From: Panicum virgatum
Taxonomy: Eukaryota > Streptophyta > Magnoliopsida > Poales > Poaceae
Direction of reading: 5' to 3'
DNA length: 64,000 nucleotides
NCBI RefSeq assembly: GCF_016808335.1
Contig: NC_053136.1
Coordinates: 1,408,531-1,472,530, forward strand
Shown: positions 41,281-53,939 of the stretch, piece by piece
How the letters are laid out: every line of letters begins with the position of its first letter
Numbering within the stretch: position 1 is the stretch's first letter
Made by a program: the position numbers and the translations under genes
Notes under the pieces: model-generated
What the model saw: the letters and a program-made list of their open reading frames with translations, nothing else
What the model was told of the DNA's origin: nothing
Databases searched by the model: none

Positions 41281-42145
41281 CTAAAAAATATTCTATCTCA
41301 TTCATACTATCTTTATTTCGATAACCGACGATTGCACGGTTATGTTCTATACGACAAGACGAACAAAATTAGACCCCACTTGTATATATTTTGGCGATAT
41401 TTTGCACTAGTAGAAACTTATGTATAAATTTAAGTTTGAAGGTTATTGAAGAAGTTGCTACAATATACATATATAAGTTGTTACTATGTCTTTCCAAAAT
41501 AAGTTGGTACTATGTGTATAGTGGCAACTTATGTGCATGACCACGCCCAGCGCTTCCATACAACCCCCATGTGGCCCATAGCCTCCCTCTAGCGGCCCTT
41601 CATTGCTTATGGCCTTTCAATTCAAGACTCATCTGGTATATACAAGTGGTTTTGATTTGACATGGCCTCACTCTTGTGGTATGCAGTTCTTTTATGTGGC
41701 AATTTATGTGACGACTTGTTTTCTTTCTCTAGCAATTTTATATGTATCGACTTGCTGTGGTCATAACTTATGTGTATAATAACTATTTTGTGTCAACTAT
41801 ATATGTACGAGTATATGCTAGATTTTGCTTAAAGTAACTTATATTTTATATGTGTGCAACTTATGTTTATAGCTTATTATTTTTTTGTTACAACTTTCTT
41901 CTATAATAAATTATAAATATTTTTATGGCAACTTATATCTTATATATGTGTCAACTTATGTGTATGAAACATTATATTTTTGTGGCAACTTATGTATGTA
42001 GCATATAACAAATTGCTATCAGTGCAAAACATCTTCAAAATATATACAAGAAGGATCTCGTTTTGACCGTCTCATTATGTAGAACATAACGGTGTAATCG
42101 GTATTTAAAACAGAGTGTGTATGTAAGAGATAAAATATTTTTTAG
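41281..42145. mobile_element. Foldback element with about 130-bp inverted repeats
   Basis: CTAAAAAATATTCTATCTC at 41281 pairs with GAGATAAAATATTTTTTAG ending at 42145. Pairing continues inward through GGTTATGTTCTA / TAGAACATAACGG and TTGTATATATTTTG / CAAAATATATACAAG, with scattered mismatches. The interior carries many degenerate copies of GGCAACTTATGTGTAT. No coding capacity; the family is not identified, Mutator-like being possible. It lies between the UGP and ATG5 genes. Confidence 0.7.
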
Positions 42146-42666
42146 AAAGCCATCTCATACTAAAAATGATAGTATAGTGGACATTGATTTGATAGGACAG
42201 AGTTGCGCGTGGGTAGAAAGAGAAGGGAAGAAGGCGTCGCGCCGGTCGCGCATTAACACTATCCTTTTGTTAACCCATTTTTGTTCCTCGAAATGTCCTT
42301 CCCTACCCCCCTAAGAAAAGACACTGAGTTGGAATTTATCTTAGTTTATTATATTGGATCCGGAGAGATAATCAGAATCATATGGTTAGGACACCGAAAC
42401 GTCCTGATGTACTGCACATTACTTTCCTGTTCCTCGTAAAAATTTCCAAACCAGAAGAAAAAGAACACTCCAGGCCAGTTTGTCGGCTGAAAAATGAACA
42501 CTCCATCCAATTCCATCCTTGCATCATCGTGCATCAACACTTGGTTACGAGTTCAGCGTCTGTACAAAGAATAACAGTGTAACGCCTGACCAAAGAACAA
42601 AGCCAACGATCTCTGGAATAAACTCCTACGTGCAGTATCTAACATTTTTCATCTACTCTTTTTGAG
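42146..42666. other. ATG5 3' flank, nothing else recognised
   Basis: AT-rich sequence including the probable 3'-UTR of ATG5 (transcribed leftward). I see no gene or repeat in it. Confidence 0.4.
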
Positions 42667-45600
42667 CTATTGTTTTCTGGTAGCGACGTATACACAGATA
42701 TGGAGGTAGTATTCAGGGTTCCTCAAGTTGTTGGCGACCCAGAGGAACGGGATGTCCATGTCCAGCTCGATGCCCTGTACCCTTACTAGCTTCACTTTAG
42801 CTTTCTTGGTGATATCCGCCTCTCGCAGACTTGCCGAAGCTGGTTCCACCTCCTGAGAACTTCTTGAAGGGTTCATGGTATCTGAATCACCAGCAGCTGA
42901 CTCCACTTCTCCCGCAGTTTGGGTGTCTGAGTTGAAGAACTCAGGAAGCAATATTTGTAAAGCATGCTCCAGGGTAATGTAGCTTCTACCTGCACCATGG
43001 AGTGAATGGACTGCATGTTAAGGAAAACAACTACTCTAGCTGTAAAATAAAATACCATAGAACGTAGCATGCAGTTCACAATAGTGCTACATACCTTCAA
43101 CCTTTCGAATCTCGAATGGTCGATTTATGTAGGACACAATTTCCCAGTCACGAACAGGCAATGCATCTTCTATGTCCTCAAGGTCTTCTTGAACACCACG
43201 CACATATAATCGAACAGGGACCCTGCCTAACCATAGATTAAATTGATCAGAGCCAGCAGGGTATATATATGGGTGTATCTTAACATGGCATCTCTTAATT
43301 GCTATGTAATTTTGACATGTAGGTTGAAGCTATGAAAGTTACGTAAGCATGGGTTATCATATCAATTCCTGGTCAGTGTGGGAATTTTCAATCACGAATT
43401 CCAGTAGAAAGTCCAGAGCAAAAGAGCATACATGGTTTGCCAGATCCAGGAGATTCTGGCTCATCAGAACTTTGTTGACGTTGACGCTCTGTGGAGGCTG
43501 TTCGTATTAAGCCATCCTCCTCAAATGGTCCAAGCTTAAGCCTGGTGGAGATATTCTTATACCCATCTAAGTTACCTAATAACAAATAACACAATAGCGG
43601 TGAAAATGTGGCATTAAAGGCATTCTGAGCATTTGACCATTCAGCGATACATCTGAACAAATTGAAATTTTATTGTTTCTGCCTGGAGAGTACCTTTCAT
43701 TACAGATTCCCACAGAGCAACTTGATCAGCCTGGGACATGTTCATCACACTCTTACTGTTCCCAGTAATGACGAAGGTGGCCTGCAAAAAGGAAAGGGAG
43801 AGGATTACAATCGTGCTTTGTTATGGGAAGAAAGTGGCAATAATTTTGGTTCCCAAGACAAACCTCTTTCAGCGAATTCATGTAGCTCCACTTCACACTC
43901 TCTTCACCCTCACATGGTGACAAAATTTCTGATGGGTATCCCCTAAAATGGACCTGCATTTTGATACATAAGTTTAGTGGATACAAGAACAAGAGGAAAG
44001 GGCACACCGGAACAGAAACAGAAAACTAATGCAAAAGAGTTTTCGTGAATTCAGACTCCCAACTGAAAATCGTCACATATATATAAAAAATTTAAGTCTG
44101 AATTAATCATATTACCCCAGTTAAGGTAAAGCATCATAAACACCTGACCCAATGCTGCTCCTTTTAACTAGACTAGTAAATTAACTTACTAGTGAGCCCC
44201 AAGCACCCTTTGAAACATTGATGCCTCATGACTGCTATGTGCTATAAAAAAATATTTTCATTATTTCCTAATTCGTAATTTCGTATTGATCTAAATAGCA
44301 AAGCTGAATTATGAGAATATGGTCCAAAATAAGACAAAACAGATGTAACTTTAAAAGGCGTAGAGTTGGTACAAAATGTGTGGTAATAATTCAAGCTAAC
44401 AAGAATATAAAACATAAATTTAAATGGTTTATAAGATCCACCCTTGCAAAAATATATCAACAAACCATAAATGACGGAACATTCAGGTAAACAGAAGTCT
44501 AGTCAAAGACAAAAGTAGAAGTGAAAAACCTAGCCTTACTATTAGATTCCATGGCCTTTCTGGATCTGCGCATAGAAGGTCGAAAAGAACTCCAATTGGT
44601 ACATACCTAAGTTTGCAAAAAAAAAAAGCAGTCAGCAATTTGAAGACTGTTGAACAATAGCATGTGCTTTCAACTTTAATAATTAATCTTATGTGCAAAT
44701 GGCCATCACAAATATATCAAGAAGGTAGCATATGTTACCATTTTAATGGCAGCCCTTTATATTCAAACCAAACAGTGTCAACACCAGGTGGGAGAGCATT
44801 GCTGAAATGAGCCTTGATGACAGGTATCAAAAGCGGCAAGTACCCAATTCTTGGCCCCAATGTCTGTTCAATCGAAAAGAGCTCCATAAATGAAACTGAT
44901 AAGGTAATGAAGCACTAAAAGGGTATGCAAAAACTCTGCATATACTACTTAACATGAGGAACAACTGCATCGTAAGCGGGAAAGATGAGTCTTTCCGTAG
45001 AAACAAAAAGTGAATAGGACCTTGTATTTTGCTGCATTAGAGGGTAGGAAGGTGTAAGTAATGGTGATCATGCTCAAATAGATATTAATGCCAGACACAA
45101 TGAATTGTCTTGTGTTCTAACAGCAATGCAGTAAACCCTTTGCAGAGAGGGGTAGCACTAAATTCAAGTCCTTACACAAGTGGAATGAGTTTGAGTCGCG
45201 AGCCATGACGACCAACTGGCATTTAACTGAGCATATTACCCTAGCCATACCCTGTTAAGCAAAGGCAGATGTGAAGTTTTGTTTGGCTTGGATTCTGAAG
45301 TTCTGGGCCAGAAGGTGAAGACTTTACCAGGGCTAAAGGCCACTGGAACCTTGTACTGGGTCGATACATTGGAAAATCCTACAGCAGTATCTGAATTATA
45401 TATAATCTGACACCAACAACCCCTACAGTACTGCCCTAGGAATTCAGCAGTTGTGATCCTCACAGCCAAGCCAAGCATTCCAGAATCGAGTACGGCGACC
45501 AGTAGTTCTTAGAAACAAAGCGCCTCAATTTGGACGACGGCGCCAGTTCAGCTGAAGTTCTTCGGACCCCAACAGCGACTAGAGGACAGCAGCAGCACCC

Positions 45601-45784
45601 GGTACGTTCCGAGGGCGGCGAGGGAGGGAGGGGGGGGGGTATGGCATACCAGGAAGGGCGGCGGCGGCGGGAGCGCGGTGACGTCGGCGTCGTGGAGGTG
45701 GACCTGGAGCGGCACGGCGCCGCCCCAGACCCGCCGCGCCGCCTCCTCCGACCACGCCGCGGCCTCCTCGTGCGCGGCAGCCAT
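42667..45784 (-). CDS. ATG5: Autophagy protein ATG5, 367 aa
   Basis: Eight minus-strand exons close to 1104 nt: 45650-45784 (ATG at 45784), 44739-44863, 44540-44606, 43864-43953, 43694-43781, 43432-43575, 43095-43226 and 42667-42989. ATG5 is covalently joined to ATG12 and, with ATG16, acts as the E3-like complex that lipidates ATG8 on the growing autophagosome. Recognisable are an N-terminal helix region (EEAARRVWGGAVPLQV), the first ubiquitin-like fold (PRIGYLPLLIPV, WFEYKGLPLKWYVPIGVLFD), the helical segment with MNSLKEA whose Lys138 matches the ATG12 acceptor lysine, MNMSQADQVALW, and the C-terminal ubiquitin-like fold ending NPEYYLHICV. A Ser/Glu-rich plant-specific spacer lies at about residues 290-325. 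Exon 1 has a proline run. Confidence 0.97.
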
Positions 45785-46501
45785 TGCCGGCGGCGGCGGG
45801 CAGATCTCGCTGGGCGGGCCGGTCCCCCTGGCTCGCCGGCCTAATCCTCTTCGCGTCGCCGCTGTGGCGTGTCGCGCACGGGAGGGAGTCGGCGGAGGAG
45901 ATGTGGAAGCAAGCTGCTCCACCTCCGGGGCCGAGCACGCAGCCACGCACAGGGTTGAGTTGGAGTTGGGTTCGTTTGTTTGGTGGGGAAGGGCGAGGGG
46001 TAGGTGTCCTTTTCCGGAACGGAGCACGACGCCACCACGCGCTAACGATTCTGTTTCTCATGAAATTCTTCCAAAATTTTATTTTTGCGATTCAAATCTC
46101 CTTGTACAAGGTTTCCATAGAGAAAGACAACAGAGTTATCAGTTTCTACACTTTGCTTCATTCTTAAATGCAATGCAGTGCTCTTGCTTTATTTCAAAAA
46201 AAAAAATCAGTTCTACACTTAGGTTGCTGCTATTTCCCTCTCAACAGATTAGTGGAAATAGCAGCAAAATTTGAAGTTTTCAGTTTGAAATTCAGTCCTG
46301 TGTACTGTGCTGTGCAAGCCGAGTTTTAGCAACCTTTTTCACCTGAAAGGCTAAAACCTAACTTGTTTCGATTCTTTTAACGATATTGTACCTGCTTGAT
46401 GAAACATTTTTTTAAGAGAGAAACATTATTCTTTTCATATTGAAACAGATAGAGCTTTCCTTCCTTTCCCCCATCTACAAACAAAACTGTCAGCAAGCCA
46501 A
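45785..46501. other. ATG5 upstream region and 3' flank of the TBL-like gene
   Basis: GC-rich close to ATG5, then AT-rich with an A homopolymer (46198-46206). No further gene seen. Confidence 0.4.
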
Positions 46502-48311
46502 TCATCCTTTCCCCATCTTGAAGTAATGCAAGATCTGCGCGGCCAAGATGTCGACCCAGGTGTCCGGCACACCAGGCACACACCAGTGCATGCAGTCCTG
46601 CCCGTACATGGCCACCGCGTCCTTCTTCCCCAGCCAGGTCGCCGGATGGGCGTCGGCTCTGAACTCGCTCATGTACGTCAGGTTCACCAGCCGGAACTCC
46701 GATCCGGCCAGGGCTTCCTGGATCGCCAGATTCACCGTCCTCGCGTCCTTGTTCACTCCCCCGAACCGCGGATCAAACCAGGACTCCAGCTGCGCCAAGA
46801 ATGAAGAAATCATTCATTCATCATATAGACTAAGGAATCAGCACACCAATTCATCAGAACTCTGATGAAAATGCATGGTCTGAATCGAAAAGGCTTGGCA
46901 TTCAGGTAGGTACCTCGTCTTCTTCGAGGAGCCTGTCGGTGACGCAGCTGCCGTTGCGATCCCACTCGCCTCCGAAGAAGTGCCTGGGCGACTGCGTGCG
47001 CCACAGCTTCAGGGTCTTGCTTGGCATCTCCCTGTCGATGTAGGAGGCCATGCTCTTGAGTCTTGATCACTACCTTCAGGCCGTCGGGTATGCTGAGCGG
47101 AGGCTCGATCGGCTCTCCTCTGTAGAAAACGAGGGGGGGTCTCTTTGGGGAATTTGTATGTTCCCCACCTGCATTATGATAGGATGAATGTAAATCCCAT
47201 TGCCTCCAACAGCCCGGCTGAATGAGAAATGGACTTTGCACTTCACCAGTAGACAACAAGAGAAAGTTCAGTTTTTTTTTTTGGAAACTCACCAGTTTCC
47301 AGTGTTTACAATTAGCACGTCATAGAACTTGGTGACATTTATCCACTCATCAGCAGGAATGTCGACGTCCACTCTGTAGATGCCTTTTATTCCATCCTTC
47401 TGAACTTCTTCCAGATTCTCCATGGGCTGCCACCTTTGAATCATTAGTTGTTATCACCATGTGAGCTTCACAATTTTATTGTATGAAGTACAGAAAAAGT
47501 GCATTACCTTGCTCCAAAGATAAATACAGTTTTATGAATAACTACTGCTGCAGTATTCATGGGCAACAGTATTCACTTTTTTGCTCCAAAAGAATGAAAG
47601 ATACAGTAAGTCCCTCAAATATCATCATATCTTCAGATTAAACACTGATCTCATAAAAAGGTATCTTTTGCTGAAGCCTGAACCAGAGCCAAGAAAGCGG
47701 CAGCATTGAGCAGAGATCACTCACTCACGTGTACTTGGCGAGTAGCACGGCGCGGTGGAACGCGACGGTGACGTCCTCCCTGGGGAAGTAGCCGCCGCGC
47801 CACGCGCCCCGCCGCTTCCACTTGCGCGCGCCGGGGTCGGCAGAGCGGAGCGCGCACAGCAGCGCGACGGCGAGGTTCTCGGACAGCGAGTCCCCCACGA
47901 GCCCGACCCGGCGCCCCCTGGCCGCGGCGAGGAAGCCCGCGGCGTCGATCCTCGGGACGACGGCGCCGCCGCAGCGCGTGGGCGCCCAGGACAGCGCCGC
48001 GAGCGGCGGCCGGCCGTTGCGGAGGCAGTTGTAGGAGTTGCGGTGGAACGGGCAGGACGCGGAGTAGAGCGGCGCGGCGCGGGCCGCGGGGTGGGCACCC
48101 AGCGGCCGGCGGTGGCGTCGGAGGGCACGGCGCCACAGGGGAGCGGCAGCGGCAGCGGCAGCGGCGGGGACACGCGCCGGGAGAGGAGGATGAGGATGGC
48201 GGCGGTCACGGGGAGGAGGAGGAGAAAAGGGAGGCGGAGGCGCCGCATTGCGCTCGCCTCCGGCGACGACCCCGCGGCGGAAAGGGACGCCGCCGCCCTC
48301 TTCCTCGTCAT
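46502..48311 (-). pseudogene. TBL/DUF231 family gene (probable wall-polysaccharide O-acetyltransferase) with three frameshifts
   Basis: Minus-strand exons 47729-48311, 47293-47433, 46914-47168 and 46502-46789 carry a trichome birefringence-like protein. It has an N-terminal anchor (LPFLLLLPVTAAILILL), the GDSL motif GDSLSEN (about 47876-47899), an NTGNWW motif, RTQSPRHFFGGEWDRNG, and the DxxH box DCMHWCVPG (about 46575-46600). The family O-acetylates xylan, pectin or mannan in the Golgi. The frame breaks in three places: near 48094-48100 (one base short in a C run), near 47132-47139 (one base extra in a C run), and near 47054-47066 (a 7-bp tandem duplication, CTCAAGA after ATCAAGA). Splice phases fit only if these lesions are discounted. 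Either a young pseudogene or, for the two homopolymer sites, sequencing error. Confidence 0.8.
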
Positions 48312-48362
48312 GCTCTTGCCGTCAATGCTACAGAATGCAGTATGATGTAAAAAAAAAAAAAA

Positions 48363-49250
48363 GGGAAAAATCTATTTTTGACCATCCAACTATAGCCCGA
48401 GTTTAGTTTTGGCCATCGAACTCCAAAATTGGATATCCTTGACCACTCAACTCTCAAAATCGTTTATTTTTAGCCATCGGATGGTTTTGGTGGGTGGTTT
48501 TGCTGACGTGGACGCCACGTGGCGGTGGGGCCCACATGTCAGCCTTTCTCTCTCTTTCTTCTCTCCTCTCCCTCTCTCCCTTCTCCTATCGCTCTCCTCT
48601 CACCCTGTGCCGCCGGCCGCCGTCCTCCCCTAGCGCGCCTCTCCGGCTTGCCCGCCGGCGGCGCTGGCCCGCGGCGGAGCTCCAGTTCGCCTGGCGGCAG
48701 CGCTAGCCCGCGTCGCCCCTGCTCCTCCTTGCGCCGTCATGCGGGCCGACCGCAGCGCCCCTACAACTCCATCGGAGCGGCCGGCGAGGCGCCCCCGCTC
48801 CTCCTCTAGTCCTCCATCCCCGAGCCCCACTCCTCGACGCGTGGTCCACCGCTGGCCAAATCGAGCCTGGCACCTCCTTCCTAGCCACCCCGAGCTCGAG
48901 CATGTGTTGTTGCCGGCGAAATCGAGCCGCGCCACCCTTTCCCCAAATCCGCCGGCCTCCGCAGGGAGCTTTGAGTGCTCTGGCGCGCGCACGAGAGAGG
49001 TGGGGATGGGCAGGGAGGGCGGCGCCGCCGGGGAGAGAGAGCGGGGAAGAGAGAGAGAAAAAAAATTAAGCTGACATGTGGGCCCTACCGCCACGTGGCG
49101 TCCACATCAGTAAAACCACTCACCAAAATCGTCTGATGGCTAAAAATGAACAGTTTTGAGAGTTGAGTGGTCAAGGATATCCGGTTTTGGAGTTCGATGG
49201 CCAAAACCAAACTCGGGCAATAGTTCGATGGCCAAAAATGGACTTTTTTC
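48363..49250. mobile_element. Mutator-like element with 181-bp inverted repeats and GC-rich cargo (Pack-MULE-like)
   Basis: Terminal repeats 48363-48543 and 49070-49250 pair closely; each contains CGCCACGTGGCG, GGGCCCACATGTCAGC (or its complement) and TTGACCACTCAACTCTCAAA. The cargo, about 525 bp, is GC-rich with no recognised protein. Flanks are A-rich, so the 9-bp target copy cannot be delimited. The left end lies about 50 bp upstream of the TBL-like start codon. Confidence 0.8.
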
Positions 49251-52200
49251 TAAAAAAAAGGAAAAAGAAAATAGATGCCAAGGATTCTGTATTTCTATTC
49301 TTTGGTAGGATATTATTGAGAATTAATGCATACTACATTAATGATTTTTGTTCTTAATGCATACTAAATTAATGCAAGAGATATCGAATTTCCATTTTAT
49401 AACAGAAAGAGATCCCTCTGGAAGGGGGGAAATGTAAAGAGAACTCCTTTTTAAAACAATAAAAGTAAACAAGCCTCACATGCTTGGTGTTGTGTCAACT
49501 TTTAAGCTGATGAGGTGGATGATCAAAATTGGAGTTACCTTGAGGAAAACTTACTGCAGTTACACATTGCTTGTGTCAAGGTCATTTCCTTAGACTAATA
49601 GATCTGCAGAGGATGTAGTAGGACTGAGGGGTTTATCCATCTGAATTCTGCAATGAACAGAACACTAGTTCTGCACTGAGCAACCACGCTGAGAGATTGG
49701 ATTCGCACGGCTATAGTAGATTTGTATCTTGGATATCCACCATTATCTTTCGTTTCCGTTTCCATCCTACTTATTTGGTCGGCGTGACCTTTGTGGGCTG
49801 CACGCGAATCTGATTGGGCTAGTGGACTGTTAATTGGCGAATGGCGATCCACGGAGCAGCTAGCCAGCCCATTGGCCCTACAATATTCCACGAATGAATT
49901 CATTGTGCTAGTGGGCTATTGATTGGTCGGCATTTGTTTGGTTCATGAATGAATTAACCTGACTGCTAAGTTAAAAAAGAATTAACTTGACTGGTGGGCC
50001 CTCTAGGAATCAAACAATTTCGGACAAAGCTTGTTTCAGTCGCTGCATTGCATTGATCAACGCACGCACCGACACGACCGTCCCTACACAGTACACGTAC
50101 GCATCCATCGACGGGACGGGACGGGACCAGGTTCTCTTCTCGTATCCGTCCATTATTTCATTTAATTAATTTCTGCCTGCATAATAATATCCGATCCTCT
50201 GGTATTATACGTACGGGTGTATGCATGTTTGAATCGAATTTATTACTGATTCAAAACGCACGGTGTGTTCATTCTTTTCTTCCTCAATCTATCGTGTACT
50301 ACTCCATGCTTTATCTGTTCCAAATTATAATTCATTTAGCTTTTTAAAAACTACTCATCTTATTAAAAAAATTATGTAAAATATCACTTTTTTCGTTGTA
50401 GTTTTTTTATTAATACAAATTTTTTAAGAATGACTTAAATTTAACAATATTTGCACAAATTTTTCAAACAATACAATTGGTCAAATTTAGACTAAAAAAA
50501 TCAAACGAATTATAATTTGAAATGGAGGGAATAATATCCAAGGCTAAACTAGCAATTGCGTGTCGACCATGCCCCCAGCCGCGCAATGCAATCGCGCTGC
50601 ATTTAATTACTGTTCCAGCTGTCCACGGCCATGGATGATGGATCTGCAAGAGATGCATGATGGAGCGAGTCTGGTCAACGGCCGGCGATGCTTAGATTAA
50701 TTGCGGCGTTGACTTTTGAATCACTTTTGAATCAAGGCTTTGTTTGGTTCCGCAAGATTCCTAGCGCGCACGTTTTCTGGAAAAAGAATCTCACATGCAT
50801 GAAGCATTAAATAAAGTCTATTTGCAAAATCTTTTTAGGGGTAGGTGTAACTTTTCGCGACGAATCTAATAACGGTAATTAATCGATGATTTGCTACAGT
50901 TATGCTACAGTAACCATCATCTAATCGCGCGGTCAAAGGCCTCGCTAGATTTTTGTGGTCACTAGTGCAGGGGGTCTGAAGTTTATTTTGTAAACTGATT
51001 TTGTTTGACACCGTAATTAGCGGTCAAAATTGTTACTATTCCTAGCACGCTACAATTCTAGCACCAACCAAACAAGCCCCAAGTCCAAGCGACTAGTACT
51101 GGCTGATCATCCGACACATCCCAGGCTAGCTAGCTGGATGCCTGGATCCATCAAGGCCAACGTTGCCCCCTGGTGATCTAGCAAACCAAACAAGCGTGGC
51201 TACTCAAGCACAGAACGAACGGCCTGTACGTAGTACGTACTAGTTGGATATCTGCCATCAGAAGGAGCTCCAGTAATCGACCACTTCATTCGGATTTGGT
51301 TCACTTCTGAACCGTCTACTAGCAGTGGCTTATTACAGTATTGGCTTCTTCTTCAGTGCTTGGCCAATGCAAGCGGCACTAGTGATCTGCTGCATGCTTG
51401 TAAAAATAAACTGCCAAGAACCGGCCGCATACAGACATACTCCAAATTAAATTGAGTTATTCGTCAGACTTGAGACCCAGCAGACAGGTGCAAGTAGAAG
51501 TAGAGATAGATGAACTGTGCGCGCGCTTGAGATCGATCAATCTCCAGCCAGATAGGCGATCAATCTCCAAATTAATGTAACTCCATCAGGTACGGTCAAT
51601 CTCCAGCCACTTCTGATCGACTCTACGTGTGAAAAAGGGCGAGGAGAGGCCTCTCTGTTTTTCCTCTCTCGCCCTGCGCATGCGGTCAACAAACCGCACC
51701 AGATAGGTGATCAGTTTGATTAATTTCCAAGTCAATCTTTCAACAAGCCTGCTAGAGTTGATTAATTGCTTGGACAAGATGATGCATGGTTGGTTGGCAT
51801 GTCGCTCTCCATCCTATTCCCCCCTAGTTTTACTTATTACTTAACTAGATAAGTACGTAGATAGTCCCCAGGTTGAATTAGTTGGTTGCTACGTTCTCTG
51901 AAAGTTACTTGCTTCCTGCACCCTTCCTTGAGGTTGTCAGGTAGCCGCGTAATCAGCTTGCTGCGCATGCATGCCCAAACTGACAGCGCTAGTTACTACT
52001 TTGTCAATTGCCAGTCCTAATCTGCATCCTCCATCTGTTCCAAAATGTGACGTGTCCTAGTTTTGTCCAAAGCTTATAGAAAAATGCACCAAAATCTATG
52101 AATACCAAATTAGAATTTTTTTACAATTTTGGTATTTAATATATTTTTCTATAATTTTTTTTTACAATTTTGTTATTTAATATATTTTTCTATAAATTTG

Positions 52201-52479
52201 GTCAATGCCTGACTTTGGGGGTAGAGAGGTCTGTGGGGAAATCAAAACACCTTAGATTTTGAAAGGGATCTCTTTCAAATTTCCCAGCAACTTCTGCATG
52301 AGCTTCCATGACAAAACAAAAGGTGGACACACATGCACTTCTTGGGACAAGTCGGGAAGTCTGGTCGTCTGCTTTTTTCTCAAGATCTTTTATTGGCTCT
52401 CTCCCTCCAAGTAAGCTACCCTTGTATATGTATATATATGAAACCTAAGTAACCTACCTTGCCAACCTTGCAGTTGGTT
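49251..52479. other. Intergenic region with MITEs
   Basis: No gene recognised. About 50302-50532 is a Stowaway/Mariner-like MITE: CCAAATTATAATTC in the left arm pairs with GAATTATAATTTG in the right, ending ATGGAGGGAA. 52030-52210 holds AT-rich, repeat-like DNA with a near-duplicated TATTTAATATATTTTTCTATAA. Confidence 0.5.
50737..51069. mobile_element. Foldback MITE, GGTCCTGTTTGG-type relative
   Basis: Begins near GGCTTTGTTTGGTTCC and ends near CCAACCAAACAAGCC. It contains the TTTTCGCGACGAATCTAAT and GTAATTAATCGATGATT blocks seen in the MITE at 16600-16920. The right arm is diverged. Confidence 0.65.
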
Positions 52480-53785
52480 GCCGTCATAATCTGAAATCTC
52501 TTCTAGCCCACTATAATTAACAAAGCGCAAGTGCTTCTTCCGTTCAAAAAGCGCAAAAGTGAAAAAAAGGGAAAAGTTGGCATTTTCCTCCGGCCGGGTA
52601 GTGTAATGCACCATCAGTAGATGTAGTAGTAGTAGTGGCGTTTGGGCCAATCATGCTCTGCTCCTCTTTGTCTCCGTCACCTGGTTTTTCTTTTGAAAGA
52701 AAAAAAAATTCTGTCACCTGGTTTTTTCAAGTCAACCCCATCCAACGAGGCATACATCCCTACGGGCATGAGTTTTCTGCATGACTTCAAACTACATGCT
52801 GTTAGGCAGTCACATTTCCCCACTTATACAATCTTCCTTAGATTCCTCCTAATCACGCGCGGATCAGTATGGGAAGCACTAGTGCTAATTTGTAACTTTT
52901 AGGTTTGTCTTTTTGCTATATATATTAGATAATTGTTTTAACCTGAAATAATGCAATGACAAGATGTGCAGTTTTGGTGATGGAGGTAGCACTATTCCGC
53001 ATGTTCGGTGGAGCTTATAAAGATTGAAAAAAGAGTGGTTTTCCTATTTTTCCTTTTCTGTGTGCAAATTTATTAAGTCGTCATCAAAGAATGGTTCTAC
53101 GGCTGCTACTTGTTACTACCTCCATCCCATAATATATATTTTTAGATTGTCTCCGAGTCAAATCTTTTAAACTTTGACTATAGATCCTAAAAAACTATAA
53201 AGATTGACAACATAAAAGTGATATCAGTTTATTCATAATGAAACCACATATCAGAGCATGTAATATTTCTTATTCAAAAGTAATTATTTTTTAATATATT
53301 ATTGGTTAAAGATGAAAATGTTTGAGTTTGACCAAGTCAAAATGTTGTTATATTTTGAGATGGATGTAGTACATGAAAATACTTGATTGGACAACAGGAT
53401 TATCATTTACTAAATCGGTGTTTCTACTTGGTGCTGAACAACCTCTTTTAGAAGCATCCATTTAAATTAAGTCCAACATTTGCCTCAACCTTAGATGGAA
53501 GATGCTGCAAAGTCAAGTCAAATGTCCTTTTTCTGGGACGTCTGAACACATGAAAGAATATACATGACATAATGTTGAGATTGGGTTCATGAAGTAATTA
53601 AGCATGATTTTAGATTTGTCTATATTTAAACCAATGAAAATACATCAGTCCAATTTGATACTTGAGAGAAATCAACAACCCACAGTTCAACACCTCTGCA
53701 GGTAGTACTACTGTCAGCCTCCGAAAATCTCATGACTGGGAGCACTGTAGTCTATTCCTTTGTCTTTCTGCTATTAGAATAAGAG
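52480..53785 (+). repeat. Noncoding tandem duplication, copy A
   Basis: Homologous in order to 53940-55475. Shared blocks include GTTGGCATTTTCCTC, GGGCCAATCAT, ACTACATGCTGTTAGGCAGT, AACTTTTAGGTTTG, AACCTGAAATA, GGAAGATGCT, GGGTTCATGAAGTAA, TTTAGATTTGTCTATA and AATCTCATGACT. Copy A additionally contains a Stowaway MITE. No protein-coding frame is shared by the copies. Confidence 0.8.
53119..53366. mobile_element. Stowaway-like MITE with TA target duplication
   Basis: Termini CCTCCATCCCATAATATA and (complement) CATCCATCTCAAAATATA are flanked by TA at 53117-53118 and 53367-53368. Length 248 bp. It is missing at the matching place in copy B of the surrounding duplication. Confidence 0.85.
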
Positions 53786-53939
53786 GAAGTGTGTTCGAGG
53801 AAAAAAAAAAGAATAAGAGGAAATGGATCTGCAAAATAACAAACTATAAATTCAGCATGCATATATAGTGCATGAGACCTAATTAACCTGCCATGTGAAG
53901 ATGATCAGAAGATACAAAGAAAGCGACCGCGGGGATCGT

